DNA of 64,000 nt. Origin: Maricurvus nonylphenolicus (GTDB lineage: Bacteria > Pseudomonadota > Gammaproteobacteria > Pseudomonadales > Cellvibrionaceae). A program made the translations under genes and the position numbers. Below the pieces are notes generated by a model. That model was not told the origin of the DNA. It saw only the letters and a list, made by a program, of their open reading frames with translations, and made no database searches. Shown here piece by piece: positions 43,616-53,211 of the stretch. The stretch's first letter is position 1; each line of letters opens with the position of its first letter. The stretch spans positions 682,001 through 746,000 of the forward strand of contig NZ_AP031498.1 in the NCBI RefSeq assembly GCF_042854845.1. The letters are read 5' to 3'.

Positions 43616-45175
43616 TTATCTACCCATCGCCTTTGCCCGCGCAGCCTGCTGGCTGGCCATCTGCATTTGCTGCAAAATTTTGTCGATGGTAAAGCTGGCT
43701 GAGGGTTGTCGTGGCGGGAATTGTCTAAACGTCATTAACCACTTGCCCACCAGCTCCTGTGTCGGCACAAACAGCCACAGATTGTCAGCCATAAAGCGTG
43801 TGTACATTTGCGAATCCATGGAGGTCTCAAATGGGTCGGTACGCAAATTCATGGCGATGGGGAAATTCAGACGTTCAACTTGTCCGCCCCAACCGTTGGG
43901 CATAATGGAAAAGTGGATTTTCCAGTCACGCCAACGAATCGCATTAAGACTGGCGTTGTCGTCAAAGAAAAACACTTCCTGACGTTTGTGCGGACCTTTG
44001 CCGGTTAAGCGGTCAGTTTGATCGTAACCATCAAGATGTACTTTGAAGTGCTTATCGCCCGCTTGGTAACCTTGCTTTAGTTTACCTGCAATATTGGGAA
44101 CGCCGGCCGCCGTCATAAAGGTGGGTAGCCAATCCATATGGTGAGTTACATCATTGATGACAGTGCCGGGTTTAACAACGCCGGGCCAACGAACCATAGC
44201 GGGCGCGCGGAAACCGCCTTCCCAGGTGGTACCTTTTTCACCTTTAAAGGGTTCCATGCCGCCGTCGGGGTAGGTGTTGGTTTGTGAGCCGTTGTCGGTG
44301 GAGTAAACCACGATGGTGTTTTCATCAATGCCCAGCTCTTTCAATTTATCCAGCAGCTGGCCCACATGAAAATCGTGCTCCATCATACCGTCGGCATACA
44401 AACCGTAACCGGAGCTGCCACGCCATTTTTTCGCCAGGCGCGTCCATACGTGCATACGTGTCGAGTTAAACCATAAAAAGAAAGGTTTGTCGGCCTTGTG
44501 TGACTTTTCCATAAAGTTCATGGCGGCATCGGCAAATTCCTGGTCGGCGGTCTCCATACGCTTGCGGGTTAGCGGGCCGGTATCTTCAATGCGACCATCG
44601 GCGTAGGAGCGAATTACACCACGAGGCCCATAGCGCTTATGGAAGGCGGGATCTTTCGGGTAAAAATACGTTTCTGGCTCTTCCTCGGCGTTAAGGTGAT
44701 AAAGGTTGCCAAAGAATTCGTCAAAGCCATGATTACTGGGCAGAAACTCGTCCTTGTCACCCAGATGGTTTTTACCGAACTGACCGGTGGCATAACCTAA
44801 AGGTTTTAGCAACTCGGCAATGGTGGGGTCTTCAGGGCTCAAGCCTTTGTCAGAACCGGGCATACCCACTTTTAACAAGCCGGTGCGAAATGGGTGTTGG
44901 CCGGTAATAAAAGAAGAGCGGCCGGCGGTGCAGCTTTGCTCGGCATAGTAATCGGTGTACAGAGCACCTTCCTGAGCGATGCGATCAATATTGGGGGTAC
45001 GGTTACCCAGCATGCCGCGGTGATAGGCGCTGATATTGTACATACCAATATCATCTCCCCAGATAACCAGAATATTCGGTTTGTCGGTTTTAGCTGCCAG
45101 TGCCATTTGGCTGCAGATTAGCACGCTGGCCAATACCAGTAGCTTGGTTCGCAGACTATGCAGGTATCTTCTCAT
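43616..45175 (-). CDS. Periplasmic arylsulfatase-type sulfatase
   Basis: The 519-residue protein has a signal peptide (to about residue 28, SQMALA) and the formylglycine motif SCTAGRSSFITGQ with Cys82 as the modified residue, plus metal ligands in IWGDD (Asp41/42) and VVYSTDNGSQ. It hydrolyses sulfate esters, with the substrate unknown. The C-type motif needs a formylglycine-generating enzyme, which is not in this window. It is divergent from the crotonase gene across 245 bases. Confidence 0.93.
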   Translation of the reverse strand: MRRYLHSLRTKLLVLASVLICSQMALAAKTDKPNILVIWGDDIGMYNISAYHRGMLGNRTPNIDRIAQEGALYTDYYAEQSCTAGRSSFITGQHPFRTGLLKVGMPGSDKGLSPEDPTIAELLKPLGYATGQFGKNHLGDKDEFLPSNHGFDEFFGNLYHLNAEEEPETYFYPKDPAFHKRYGPRGVIRSYADGRIEDTGPLTRKRMETADQEFADAAMNFMEKSHKADKPFFLWFNSTRMHVWTRLAKKWRGSSGYGLYADGMMEHDFHVGQLLDKLKELGIDENTIVVYSTDNGSQTNTYPDGGMEPFKGEKGTTWEGGFRAPAMVRWPGVVKPGTVINDVTHHMDWLPTFMTAAGVPNIAGKLKQGYQAGDKHFKVHLDGYDQTDRLTGKGPHKRQEVFFFDDNASLNAIRWRDWKIHFSIMPNGWGGQVERLNFPIAMNLRTDPFETSMDSQMYTRFMADNLWLFVPTQELVGKWLMTFRQFPPRQPSASFTIDKILQQMQMASQQAARAKAMGR

Positions 45176-45420
45176 TATTTACCCCTCTCTCAATACATCA
45201 TTACAGCTATCGTTTTCTCACTCTGGCTATCAATGTACTGTGCGTGCCTCACGGTTACACTGGCGCCAGTGAGCAGGTTTTCTAACCCTGTAAGACATGT
45301 GAAGAAGGGCTATAGATTCTGCGCCCTGAAGTCATGGTGATTGAGAGTGCCGCTGACTACTATTGCTCAAGTGTAAAGAATTATTAATGCCTGTATTGCA
45401 GGTTAGCTGGAGTATTGTCT

Positions 45421-46179
45421 ATGGGAGCTCTTATTACGTTTGAGCGTGAAGGTCGTATTTGTACACTGACCTTAAATCGACCTGAGGTATTAAATGCCTT
45501 AAACCACGATGTGTTTGCTGAATTACGCCAGGCCATTGAGTCGATTAAAGAAGCGGGAGACGATATTGGCTGTGTGATTTTATGTGGTGCCGGTAAAGCC
45601 TTCTCTGCGGGTCATGACCTTAATGATATTGCTGGTGGGGAAGAGCTGGAGCATGCAGATTTTGAAGCTTCAACGCTTGAAGCTTTGGCCAGTTTACCCA
45701 TGCCGGTAATAGCCCGGGTACACGGCTATTGTTTTACCGGTGCCTTGGAATTGGCGTTGGCAGCAGATTTAATTTTTATCGATGATCGTACCAAGCTAGC
45801 TGATACTCACAGTAAGTGGGGACTGACTCCGGTGTGGGGTATGACTCAGCGTTTACCGCGTCGCGTTGGTTTGGCCAAGGCTAAGGATATGATGTTCAGT
45901 AGTCGCACTATTGAAGCGGTTGAAGCTTTGGAAATAGGACTGGCTGACCGGGTGTTCACCGCTGAATCTTTGGTAGAGGAAACTCGTGCTTACGCTGAGT
46001 TGGTGACGGAAAACTCGGCGGAGAGTCATCGGGTTTGTAAGCAGATTCTGGAAAACAGCGATGGCTTGCGGATTCATGAAGGGTTGGATCTTGAGTATAC
46101 GGTGAGTCCTGGTGCTTGTGCCGATATGGAGGAACGAGTAGCGCGTTTTACGGCTAAATCTAAAAAGAAAACTGCCTGA
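45421..46179 (+). CDS. Enoyl-CoA hydratase/isomerase-family protein
   Basis: The 252-residue crotonase has LTLNRPEVLNALN, the oxyanion segment AFSAGHDLND and the first catalytic-position Glu in GALELAL. The second hydratase Glu (FGxPE in classical enzymes) is replaced in LADTHSKWG, so straightforward hydratase activity is doubtful; isomerase, hydrolase or lyase reactions are alternatives. ATG 45421 has GGAG eight bases upstream. It is followed by a structured repeat, not by a further gene in the same unit. Confidence 0.87.
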   Translation: MGALITFEREGRICTLTLNRPEVLNALNHDVFAELRQAIESIKEAGDDIGCVILCGAGKAFSAGHDLNDIAGGEELEHADFEASTLEALASLPMPVIARVHGYCFTGALELALAADLIFIDDRTKLADTHSKWGLTPVWGMTQRLPRRVGLAKAKDMMFSSRTIEAVEALEIGLADRVFTAESLVEETRAYAELVTENSAESHRVCKQILENSDGLRIHEGLDLEYTVSPGACADMEERVARFTAKSKKKTA

Positions 46180-46201
46180 ATTAGTTTTGTGCTGCGACGC
46201 C

Positions 46202-46375
46202 GGTTTACCCAAGGGGGAGAGCCCCTATTCCCGGCTGCAAGACTTGTACTGGGGCGGTCGCACTTGCGGAACTCGCTGTAAAACGCTCAAACAGTCCTCG
46301 TAAACGCTCCTCGCCCCAGTACAAGTCTTAAGCGCAGCCTGACTGGTCATAGGAGCTCTCCCCCTTGGGTAAACC
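46202..46375 (-). repeat. Structured repeat module B, copy 1 (sense strand minus)
   Basis: Nested hairpins: outer arms 46202-46228 and 46349-46375 (27 bp, one U-G wobble on the minus strand) and inner arms 46239-46256 and 46312-46329 (18 bp, perfect). Conserved unpaired words on the minus strand are GACCAGTCAGGCTGCG, CGAGGACTGTTTGAGCG and GCGAGTTCCGCA, and the inner 3' arm is followed by GCAGCCGGGAATA. It begins 22 bases after the crotonase stop. Confidence 0.9.
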
Positions 46376-46419
46376 TACCTTCTGCAACATTAATTTCTTT
46401 TGGGCGTTGCACATAGTGA

Positions 46420-46597
46420 GGAGGCAGGCCGGTGGAGCTGATCGGAGCAATCAGCCCATTGCTTAAGCGGCCGGAAAAAGTCAGGGTAGTCGCGGAGGTT
46501 GTTTGAGCGTTTTTTGCGACTCTTGTAAAGACAAGGCGTAGCGCTGACTTTTTCCGGCCGCTTATGGGCGCGAAGAGCAGCTGTACCGGATGCCTCC
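46420..46597 (+). repeat. Structured repeat module A, copy 1 (sense strand plus)
   Basis: Outer arms 46420-46440 / 46578-46597 (imperfect) and inner arms 46465-46484 / 46544-46563 (AAGCGGCCGGAAAAAGTCAG, perfect 20 bp). The loop contains CGGAGGTTGTTTGAGCG, related to the module B core. It faces away from module B across a 44-base spacer. Confidence 0.88.
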
Positions 46598-46742
46598 GGA
46601 TTAAAAACCAAAACTCTATTCCTAGCCAATGTTCACAATTAACAGTAATTGTGATCGCCACAGGCATTATCTCTCCCCGTATATCGCTCTACAGTAGAAG
46701 CTACTTTTGTTCTAACCCTTAAGAGCCTCTGAGGAATCTACT

Positions 46743-47945
46743 GTGCGAGTGATGCAATCTGCGCTCAACCGAGCAACAACCGGTGTGCTGTCTGTTATTC
46801 AGCGTTTTCTGGTTTTACCTAATCAAATTACTTTTTCTGGTGCGGGTAGTACCCAGCAGTTATGTGATCATATTCACCGCTTGGGGCATAAAAAGGTTTT
46901 GTTAATCACCGACAAGATCCTGGTTGATCTGGGGTTGGCTAATCGTGTTGTTGAAGGTATGGCTGGTCATGGTGGTGAGGTTGTTATCTATGATGGTGTC
47001 TTGCCTGATCCCACGGTAGCTATGGTGAATGATGGCTTGGCACTGGTTAAGCAACATGGTTGCGATGCGATTGTGGCGATGGGTGGCGGTTCATCTATCG
47101 ATACGGCTAAAGGTGTGGCTTCAGCAGCCACCAATGGTGGTATTGAAAAGCTGATTGGCATTTTGAAAGTAAAACAAGACGCTTTACCACTTTTTGCGAT
47201 TCCTACCACATCGGGTACGGGTTCTGAGGTCAGTATTGCCGCGGTTATTTCCGATCCTGAAACCCATCAAAAAGGCGTGATGGCTGATCCAAAGATTGTG
47301 CCGCAGGCTGTAGCGCTTGATGCTGAGTTATTAACGGGTATGCCACCTTCGGTTACTGCGTCAACGGGGATGGATGCATTATCCCATGCGATCGAAACCT
47401 ATATCGGTCGCTGGTCAAATAATCAGGTTAAAAGCCTTTCAGGAACAGCGATTAAATTAATTTTTGATTACCTGCCCAAGGCCTGTGAAAACGGCAGTGA
47501 TATGCAGGCGCGTGAATCCCTGGCGTTGGCATCTTACTACGCCGGTTTGTCATTGAATGATGGCGGTGTGGGTAATGTGCATGCCTTTGCTCACCAAATT
47601 GGTGGCCAATACAAAATTCCCCATGGTGTGGCGATTTCGGCGGTTATGCCGCAGGTATTGCAGTTAAGTCTTAAGCAGGCTGGTGCCAAGCTGGCCGAGT
47701 TGGCTGATCTGATTGGGGTTGCTTCAGCGGGTGATTCGGAACAGGTAAAAGCTGAAGAATTTATTGCCGCTCTGCGTAACTTGCAGCAAGAAATTGGTAT
47801 GCCGATGACTTTTAGTCAGATTCAAACGCAGGATATTCGTGGTTTGGTCAAGGAGGCATTAAAAGAGGCTGTGTTGTATCCGGTGCCCTATTTTATGAGT
47901 TATCGCGAAGGTGAACAGTTAATCCGGCAATTGCAGGAAACGTGA
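46743..47945 (+). CDS. Iron-containing alcohol dehydrogenase
   Basis: The 400-residue protein is a group III Fe-dependent dehydrogenase: NAD site MGGGSSIDTAKG, metal ligands in the segment GMDALSHAIE and in GNVHAFAHQIGGQYKIPHG (two His positions), and TTSGTGSEV. It would oxidise an alcohol or reduce an aldehyde. GTG 46743 is used because GAGGA lies eight bases upstream; ATG 46752 is the alternative. It probably starts a unit with the acyl-CoA dehydrogenase downstream. Confidence 0.9.
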   Translation: MRVMQSALNRATTGVLSVIQRFLVLPNQITFSGAGSTQQLCDHIHRLGHKKVLLITDKILVDLGLANRVVEGMAGHGGEVVIYDGVLPDPTVAMVNDGLALVKQHGCDAIVAMGGGSSIDTAKGVASAATNGGIEKLIGILKVKQDALPLFAIPTTSGTGSEVSIAAVISDPETHQKGVMADPKIVPQAVALDAELLTGMPPSVTASTGMDALSHAIETYIGRWSNNQVKSLSGTAIKLIFDYLPKACENGSDMQARESLALASYYAGLSLNDGGVGNVHAFAHQIGGQYKIPHGVAISAVMPQVLQLSLKQAGAKLAELADLIGVASAGDSEQVKAEEFIAALRNLQQEIGMPMTFSQIQTQDIRGLVKEALKEAVLYPVPYFMSYREGEQLIRQLQET

Positions 47946-47999
47946 GTTTCCATGGAATGAAACAAGTGTTTTAGCCAGGTGAGCACTGCTGGTAGTCAA

Positions 48000-48055
48000 T
48001 ATGCGCTCCTCGGTCACTGGCAGCTTGGGCCCACTCGCTCATGATGGAGCGCATA
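48000..48055. other. Inverted repeat between dehydrogenase genes
   Basis: TATGCGCTCC (48000-48009) and GGAGCGCATA (48046-48055) form a perfect 10-bp stem around 36 bases that include a second GC-rich segment. It lies in the 151-base gap before the acyl-CoA dehydrogenase gene and may be a leader structure. There is no T-run. Confidence 0.5.
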
Positions 48056-48096
48056 AATAAAAGAAAGTTTTAGATGTAAGAGAGAGGTAAGGCTCC

Positions 48097-49257
48097 ATGA
48101 GTATTTTAAACGCCAGTTGGATGGACGATGAGTTGCGTATTCTGCACGACGCTGCCTACGGGTTTACCAAGTCCGAGTTTGATCCCAAGCGTGAAGAGTG
48201 GGAAAAGAACGGTTTGTGTGATCGTGACGCCTGGCGTCAAGCTGGGCAGGCGGGGTTGTTGTGCGCGAGTATTCCTGAAGAGTACGGCGGTGCTGGCGGT
48301 AACTATTTTCATGAGGCCGTTATTCTCGATGCCATGATGCGTGGCGGTGCGGCTGCTTCTGTTGGTGGCGGTAACACCGTGCATAGTCAGATTGTGGCGC
48401 ACTACATTTTGAACTGTGGCCGTGAAGAACAAAAGCGTGACTGGTTACCGCTGATGGCGACCGGGGAGCTGGTTGGTGCGGTCGCAATGACCGAGCCTGG
48501 TGCCGGTTCTGATCTGCAGGGAATCAAAACCACCGCCAAGAAAGAGGGTAATGATTACATCATCAATGGCGCCAAAACCTTTATCAGTAATGGGCAGCAT
48601 GCTGAACTGATTGTGCTGGTCTGTAAAACCGATTCCTCCAAAGGTGCCGAAGGCGTATCGCTGATTGTTGTGGATTCTACGCAGGTAGAGTCCGGGTTTC
48701 AGCGCGGTCGTAATCTTGAAAAAATTGGTTTGAAAGAAGCGGATACCTCGGAGCTGTTTTTCGATAACGTGCGTGTACCTCAGGCTAACTTGCTGGGTAA
48801 TGAAGAAGGCCAGGGTTTTTACCAGCTGATGCAAAACCTGCCGCAAGAGCGTTTAAGTATTGCCTGTACTGCTGCCACCGTTGCTGAGATGGCCATCGAA
48901 GAAACTGTTGCTTATGTAAAGGAACGTGAGGCTTTCGGTAAGTCGGTGATGTCGTTCCAGAATACCCGCTTCAAGTTGGCGGAATGTAAAACCGAAGCTA
49001 CCATTATGCGTTCGTTTGTCAATGAGTGTATCGCCGAGCAGGTGCGCAGTGAGTTGACCGCAGAGAAAGTCTCCATGGCCAAGTGGTGGAGTACTCAGAA
49101 ACAGTGCGAAATCGTCGATGAATGCCTGCAGTTGCACGGTGGTTACGGTTATATGTGGGAATATCCTATTGCCCGCTTTTATGCCGACAGCCGGGTGCAG
49201 AAAATCTACGGTGGCACTAACGAGATTATGAAAGAGCTAATCTCTCGATCCTTGTAA
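48097..49257 (+). CDS. Acyl-CoA dehydrogenase
   Basis: The 386-residue flavoprotein has AMTEPGAGSDLQGIKTTA, FISNGQHAEL, EREAFGKSVMSFQNTRF and the C-terminal QLHGGYGYMWEYPIARFYAD. The residue at the MCAD catalytic-Glu position is Gly (IYGGTNE), while PQERLSIA supplies the Glu at the position used by isovaleryl- and long-chain enzymes. It introduces the alpha-beta double bond of an acyl-CoA. It is followed after 148 bases by a TonB receptor gene. Confidence 0.93.
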   Translation: MSILNASWMDDELRILHDAAYGFTKSEFDPKREEWEKNGLCDRDAWRQAGQAGLLCASIPEEYGGAGGNYFHEAVILDAMMRGGAAASVGGGNTVHSQIVAHYILNCGREEQKRDWLPLMATGELVGAVAMTEPGAGSDLQGIKTTAKKEGNDYIINGAKTFISNGQHAELIVLVCKTDSSKGAEGVSLIVVDSTQVESGFQRGRNLEKIGLKEADTSELFFDNVRVPQANLLGNEEGQGFYQLMQNLPQERLSIACTAATVAEMAIEETVAYVKEREAFGKSVMSFQNTRFKLAECKTEATIMRSFVNECIAEQVRSELTAEKVSMAKWWSTQKQCEIVDECLQLHGGYGYMWEYPIARFYADSRVQKIYGGTNEIMKELISRSL

Positions 49258-49405
49258 TTCCTATTGCTAATTCTTATTGCGTCGGTTTGCCAGTTGCCGG
49301 CACAAGTTGTGTGCGCTATCTAACTGGCCCATCCCGCATGGGTTAATGCGGAGCATTAAAAATAGATATAAATAATAGAGATAACAATAAATCCAGGAGA
49401 GTGCG

Positions 49406-51916
49406 ATGGATATTAAAAAGCAGCTACCTCTAGCGGTGGCGATCGCGAGCCTGTCTTTTCAGGCCAGTGTGACTACCGCTGAAACTTTCGAGTTAGAAGA
49501 AATTATTGTTACGGCACAAAAACGTGCGCAGAGCCTGCAGGATGTACCCCTGTCAGTAAATGCTGTCAGTGGTGAAATGATTTCTGATCTTAATATGACC
49601 GGGCTGGACGATATGGCCAGCTATGTTCCTAACCTGACGATTAACCAGGGTACCACGTCTACCAATATTTATATTCGTGGTTTTGGTTCCGGTGCCAATG
49701 CGGGTTTTGAACAGTCCGTAGGTATGTATATTGATGGCGTTTACGGCGGCCGTGACCGTCAGTTCCGTGCGCCGTTTTTGGATTTGGAACGCGTAGAAGT
49801 ACTGCGTGGCCCACAGGGGATTCTGTTTGGTAAAAATACCATTGCCGGTGCCATCAATATTTCTACCGCCAAGCCAACCGATGAGTTTGAAGCCAGCGTT
49901 AAGGCCGAGATTGAGCCGCGCTATGATCAGCATAAAATCTCTGGCGTGGTTTCCGGTGGTTTGACCGATACCCTGTTTGGTCGTTTGGCGGTAAGTCAGG
50001 CACAAACCGGCGGTTACTTTGATAACACCTTAACCGGTGATGACGGCCCTGAAAACGAAGAGCAGGTTGTGCGCGGTACCTTGGTTTGGGATTTGAATGA
50101 CGATACTCAGGTTACCTTGAAGGCCGAAGTGGGAAGCTTTGACGTTGATGGCAATCAGACCCGCATCACCCAAACCCAGGCTTTACCAGAAGTCATGGTA
50201 AACCCTGGTGCGCTGGCAGCGTTGAATGGTGCGTTGGCGGGGCCATTATTGTTCCCGAATAATGCGGGTCTGGCAGCTTTACGTGATGCGGCAAATGCCA
50301 ATGGTGGATTCCTGGCGCCAACCTCGACCGGTGATTATGCTGATTTAATGGCGCTGAGTGATCCTGCGTTCAGTACCGACGAATACAAGCAATCTATGGA
50401 TCAGGATAAGTCCAAGACTGATACTGAGAACCTGGTATTAACCATTGAACATGATTGGGGTGAATATACCCTGACGTCGATCACCGGTTATTCCGCCTAT
50501 GATGCTTCTGATCGCCAGGATGTGGATTTCTCTCCACTCGATTATTTGGCTCGTAATGCTGAGCAAGACTTTGAGCAGTTCAGTCAGGAATTCCGTATCA
50601 CCTCGCCCATCGGCGAAAAGTTTGATTATATTGCCGGTTTCTATTTCCAAACTAATGAATTGGAAACCAGCGATCAGCAGGATATTAATATTTCCAGTAT
50701 TGCGGGTTACCGCCAGGATCTGGATATTGCCTTGTCAGCCGCGCTTGCGGGTGAAGGCCTGTTTGCTGGCGCTGTGAATTTCCCTCCAGTAATTCCAACG
50801 CTCCACACTTTGGCGACCTTACCGGATATTGGCACAACTCGTACATTTGATCAGGAGTCTGATACCTACGCCGTCTTCGGTCAATTAACCTGGCACGTAA
50901 CCGATGACGTTGATGCAACATTTGGTTTGCGTTACTCCCTGGAAGAAAAAGAATCTGAGCGTAAGGTTGTGATTCGCGATCGTGATACCGGCGGTGCCAT
51001 GGCCGTAACCGATCCGGATTACATTCTGAATGCAACCATGTTGGCGCTATCTACCGGTGCAGATCCTCATACCATTAAAGATGACCTGCGTGAAGAGCAG
51101 TGGACACCATCTGTTAACATCAGCTGGAATCTGAGTGAAGATGTCATGCTGTATACCAGTGCCTCGATTGGTTACAAGGGTGGCGGCTTCAACGAATCCG
51201 GTATGGATGATCCCAACAACGGCGGTAATCCTTTCGGTTTCGACCAGGAAAAAGCAACCTCCTACGAGATCGGTGGTAAAACCACACTGTTGGATGGTGC
51301 GGCACGCCTGAACTTTGCTTACTTCTATACGGAGTTTGAAGACTTGCAAGTAAGTACCTTTACCCAGAACGGTTTTACCGTGGGTAATGCGGGTACAGCA
51401 ACGTCTCAAGGTCTGGAAGTGGACGGTATGTGGCGCTTAAACGAAAGCCTGACGCTATCCGGTTCAGCAGCTTACCTAAACGCTCGTTACGACGAGTTTG
51501 AGGGAGCGCCTTGTACTGTGGAGCAGGATTCCGCAACGCAAAACTGTTCACAGGACCTCGGTGGTCGTGAGTTAATCTTCTCACCCGAATGGTCAGCGAG
51601 CCTGGCGTTGGATCATGTTCAGCCATTGGTTAATGATCTGGAGTTACGTTCGCGTGTTGATATGAACTTTACCGACAATCAATACCTGACCAATGATCTT
51701 GATCCTAACGCCGAGGAATCTGCCAATACGATTTACAACCTGCGTTTAGGTGTTGGTCCGGCCACTGGTGAGTGGGAAGTCGCCCTGGTGGCGAAAAACC
51801 TGACGGATAAAGAAGTGCGCAATTTTGCGGCAGATACTCCGGGAATGACCGGTTCTTATATCGGCTTCTTTAATGCGCCAAGAACGATCTCTCTGACGGG
51901 TATGCTCTCTTTCTAA
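49406..51916 (+). CDS. TonB-dependent outer-membrane receptor
   Basis: The 836-residue protein has a signal peptide (to about residue 25, SVTTAE), TonB-box/plug start FELEEIIVTAQKRAQSLQDV, plug motif LRGPQGILFGKNTIAGAINI and a C-terminal barrel strand ending MLSF. It closely resembles the receptor at 58485 and belongs to the VTAQKR group abundant in marine gammaproteobacteria and sphingomonads. It probably imports the hydrophobic or sulfated substrate degraded by the surrounding enzymes (inference). Confidence 0.93.
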   Translation: MDIKKQLPLAVAIASLSFQASVTTAETFELEEIIVTAQKRAQSLQDVPLSVNAVSGEMISDLNMTGLDDMASYVPNLTINQGTTSTNIYIRGFGSGANAGFEQSVGMYIDGVYGGRDRQFRAPFLDLERVEVLRGPQGILFGKNTIAGAINISTAKPTDEFEASVKAEIEPRYDQHKISGVVSGGLTDTLFGRLAVSQAQTGGYFDNTLTGDDGPENEEQVVRGTLVWDLNDDTQVTLKAEVGSFDVDGNQTRITQTQALPEVMVNPGALAALNGALAGPLLFPNNAGLAALRDAANANGGFLAPTSTGDYADLMALSDPAFSTDEYKQSMDQDKSKTDTENLVLTIEHDWGEYTLTSITGYSAYDASDRQDVDFSPLDYLARNAEQDFEQFSQEFRITSPIGEKFDYIAGFYFQTNELETSDQQDINISSIAGYRQDLDIALSAALAGEGLFAGAVNFPPVIPTLHTLATLPDIGTTRTFDQESDTYAVFGQLTWHVTDDVDATFGLRYSLEEKESERKVVIRDRDTGGAMAVTDPDYILNATMLALSTGADPHTIKDDLREEQWTPSVNISWNLSEDVMLYTSASIGYKGGGFNESGMDDPNNGGNPFGFDQEKATSYEIGGKTTLLDGAARLNFAYFYTEFEDLQVSTFTQNGFTVGNAGTATSQGLEVDGMWRLNESLTLSGSAAYLNARYDEFEGAPCTVEQDSATQNCSQDLGGRELIFSPEWSASLALDHVQPLVNDLELRSRVDMNFTDNQYLTNDLDPNAEESANTIYNLRLGVGPATGEWEVALVAKNLTDKEVRNFAADTPGMTGSYIGFFNAPRTISLTGMLSF

Positions 51917-51936
51917 GCCTACAACCCGTTTTTTGT

Positions 51937-51962
51937 GGCCCCTTTTTAGGGGCCTTTTTTGT
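51937..51962 (+). terminator. Rho-independent terminator
   Basis: GGCCCCT-TTTT-AGGGGCC followed by a T-run, 20 bases after the TonB receptor stop. Confidence 0.88.
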
Positions 51963-51991
51963 ATCTGGGGTTTTGTAGTTTTTAATCCGGT

Positions 51992-52152
51992 GTCAGTCGG
52001 GTGAAGCTGCTCTTCGCGCCCATAAGCGGCCGGAAAAAGTCAGCGCTCCGTAAACTCACAAAAAACGTTCAGACAACCTCCGCGACTACCCTGACTTTTT
52101 CCGGCCGCTTAAACGATGGGCTGATTGCTACGAGCAGCTCCACCCGACTGAC
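51992..52152 (-). repeat. Structured repeat module A, copy 2 (sense strand minus)
   Basis: Outer arms 51992-52012 / 52132-52152 (21 bp, one mismatch that is a G-U pair on the minus strand) and inner arms 52024-52043 / 52091-52110 (20 bp perfect, same sequence as copy 1). The loop read on the minus strand has GGAGGTTGTCTGAACG. Confidence 0.9.
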
Positions 52153-52317
52153 TCCTCACTATGTGCTAGAACTTATAGTTATTTATTTCTCTGAAGGTGG
52201 GATTACCCATGGGGGGAGGGTGCCAATAACTAGGCCGGGGTCTGACCCACTGGGTCAGACCCCTTCGTTGTACTCACTCTGTGCAACTACTCAACTAATT
52301 TAATATTCCAGAAGGTA
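52153..52317. repeat. Expanded spacer with module B remnant and palindromic repeat unit
   Basis: The spacer is 165 bases here against 43-44 in the other loci. It reads spacer word (CCTCACTATGTGC), a remnant of a module B 5' arm (ATTACCCATGGGGGGAGGG, within 52194-52224), a GGGGT-N17-ACCCC palindrome (52237-52263), then a second spacer (TACTCACTCTGTGC) leading into a complete module B. Confidence 0.75.
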
Positions 52318-52487
52318 GGTTTAGCCAAGGGTGGGTGGTGCCTATGACCAATCAGGCTGCGTTTAAGGCTTGTCACGGGGTGGGCGCGTTTACGAGGACT
52401 GTTTGAGCGCCAGCGAGTTCCGCAGTGCGCCCGCCCCGTGACAAGTCTTGCAGTCGGGAATAGGTGCTACCCACCCTTGGCTAAACC
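52318..52487 (+). repeat. Structured repeat module B, copy 2 (sense strand plus)
   Basis: Outer arms 52318-52345 / 52460-52487 (28 bp with three G-U wobbles on the plus strand) and inner arms 52365-52387 / 52427-52449 (23 bp with two G-U wobbles). The arm sequences differ from copies 1 and 3 but remain complementary. Conserved core words ACGAGGACTGTTTGAGCG and GCGAGTTCCGCAGTGCG are present. Confidence 0.92.
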
Positions 52488-52682
52488 GGGGAGTCACACA
52501 AAATCTAGTAAAGCGCTTTTGTATGACTTATTAGTCACTGCCTGAATATTATCCACAACAAGTATTTCTGCAAAATTCGGCCAGAAAAACTAACAGTTTA
52601 AGCCATTGTTCTCTCTGTCGTGAAAGCCCACCATAGCTTTGAGCTTATACCCATTGGGCCTGTTACATAATGAGAGTGATGC

Positions 52683-53150
52683 ATGACAACGATAAAAATT
52701 AAAGAATACTTCGAAGATTACACCATGCATGAAAGCGTGGAGAGCAAGGGGCGCACTGTTACCGAAGGTGATATTAACTTGTATGCAGGTTTGACGGGTG
52801 ATTGGCATCCTTTGCATACTGATGTTGAGTTTGCCAAAGAATCCCTGTTTGGTGAGCGGATTGCCCACGGGCCTTTGGTATTCTCACTGGTGAATGGTTT
52901 GTGCGTACAGGTGCCCTACAGTTTACCTACCTATTTTATTGCCGCCTATGGCATTGATCGTATGCGCTTTACCGCACCGACTAAAATCGGTGATACCCTT
53001 ACCGCCGTTGCGACAGTTATTAAGCTGGAAGAGAAGGACGCAAACTACGGTGTGGTAACCTCTGAAATTAAAGGTCTCAATCAAGACAAGCAGGTTGTTT
53101 GTAGTTATGAGGCCAAAATGGCGGTACAGCGTCGCCCGAAGAGTGAATAA
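52683..53150 (+). CDS. MaoC-family dehydratase
   Basis: The 155-residue hot-dog protein has the (R)-specific hydratase motif as AGLTGDWHPLHTDVEFA with the catalytic Asp and His, and AHGPLVFSLVNGL. It likely hydrates an enoyl-CoA. It precedes the thiolase-crotonase fusion by 61 bases, consistent with a small beta-oxidation-like operon. Confidence 0.9.
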   Translation: MTTIKIKEYFEDYTMHESVESKGRTVTEGDINLYAGLTGDWHPLHTDVEFAKESLFGERIAHGPLVFSLVNGLCVQVPYSLPTYFIAAYGIDRMRFTAPTKIGDTLTAVATVIKLEEKDANYGVVTSEIKGLNQDKQVVCSYEAKMAVQRRPKSE

Positions 53151-53211
53151 AACCTTTACTGGCAGATAGATAATAAAGGCTGGTAAGTAGATAGATTTTT
53201 TGGAGTTATCT

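Noticed and set aside
48445..48846. Open frame antisense to the acyl-CoA dehydrogenase
   Set aside because: It is a shadow of a strongly conserved coding strand, with no ribosome site and low-complexity composition.
49553..50005. 150-codon open frame antisense to the TonB receptor
   Set aside because: It is antisense to the conserved plug domain; no start signal or family match was seen.
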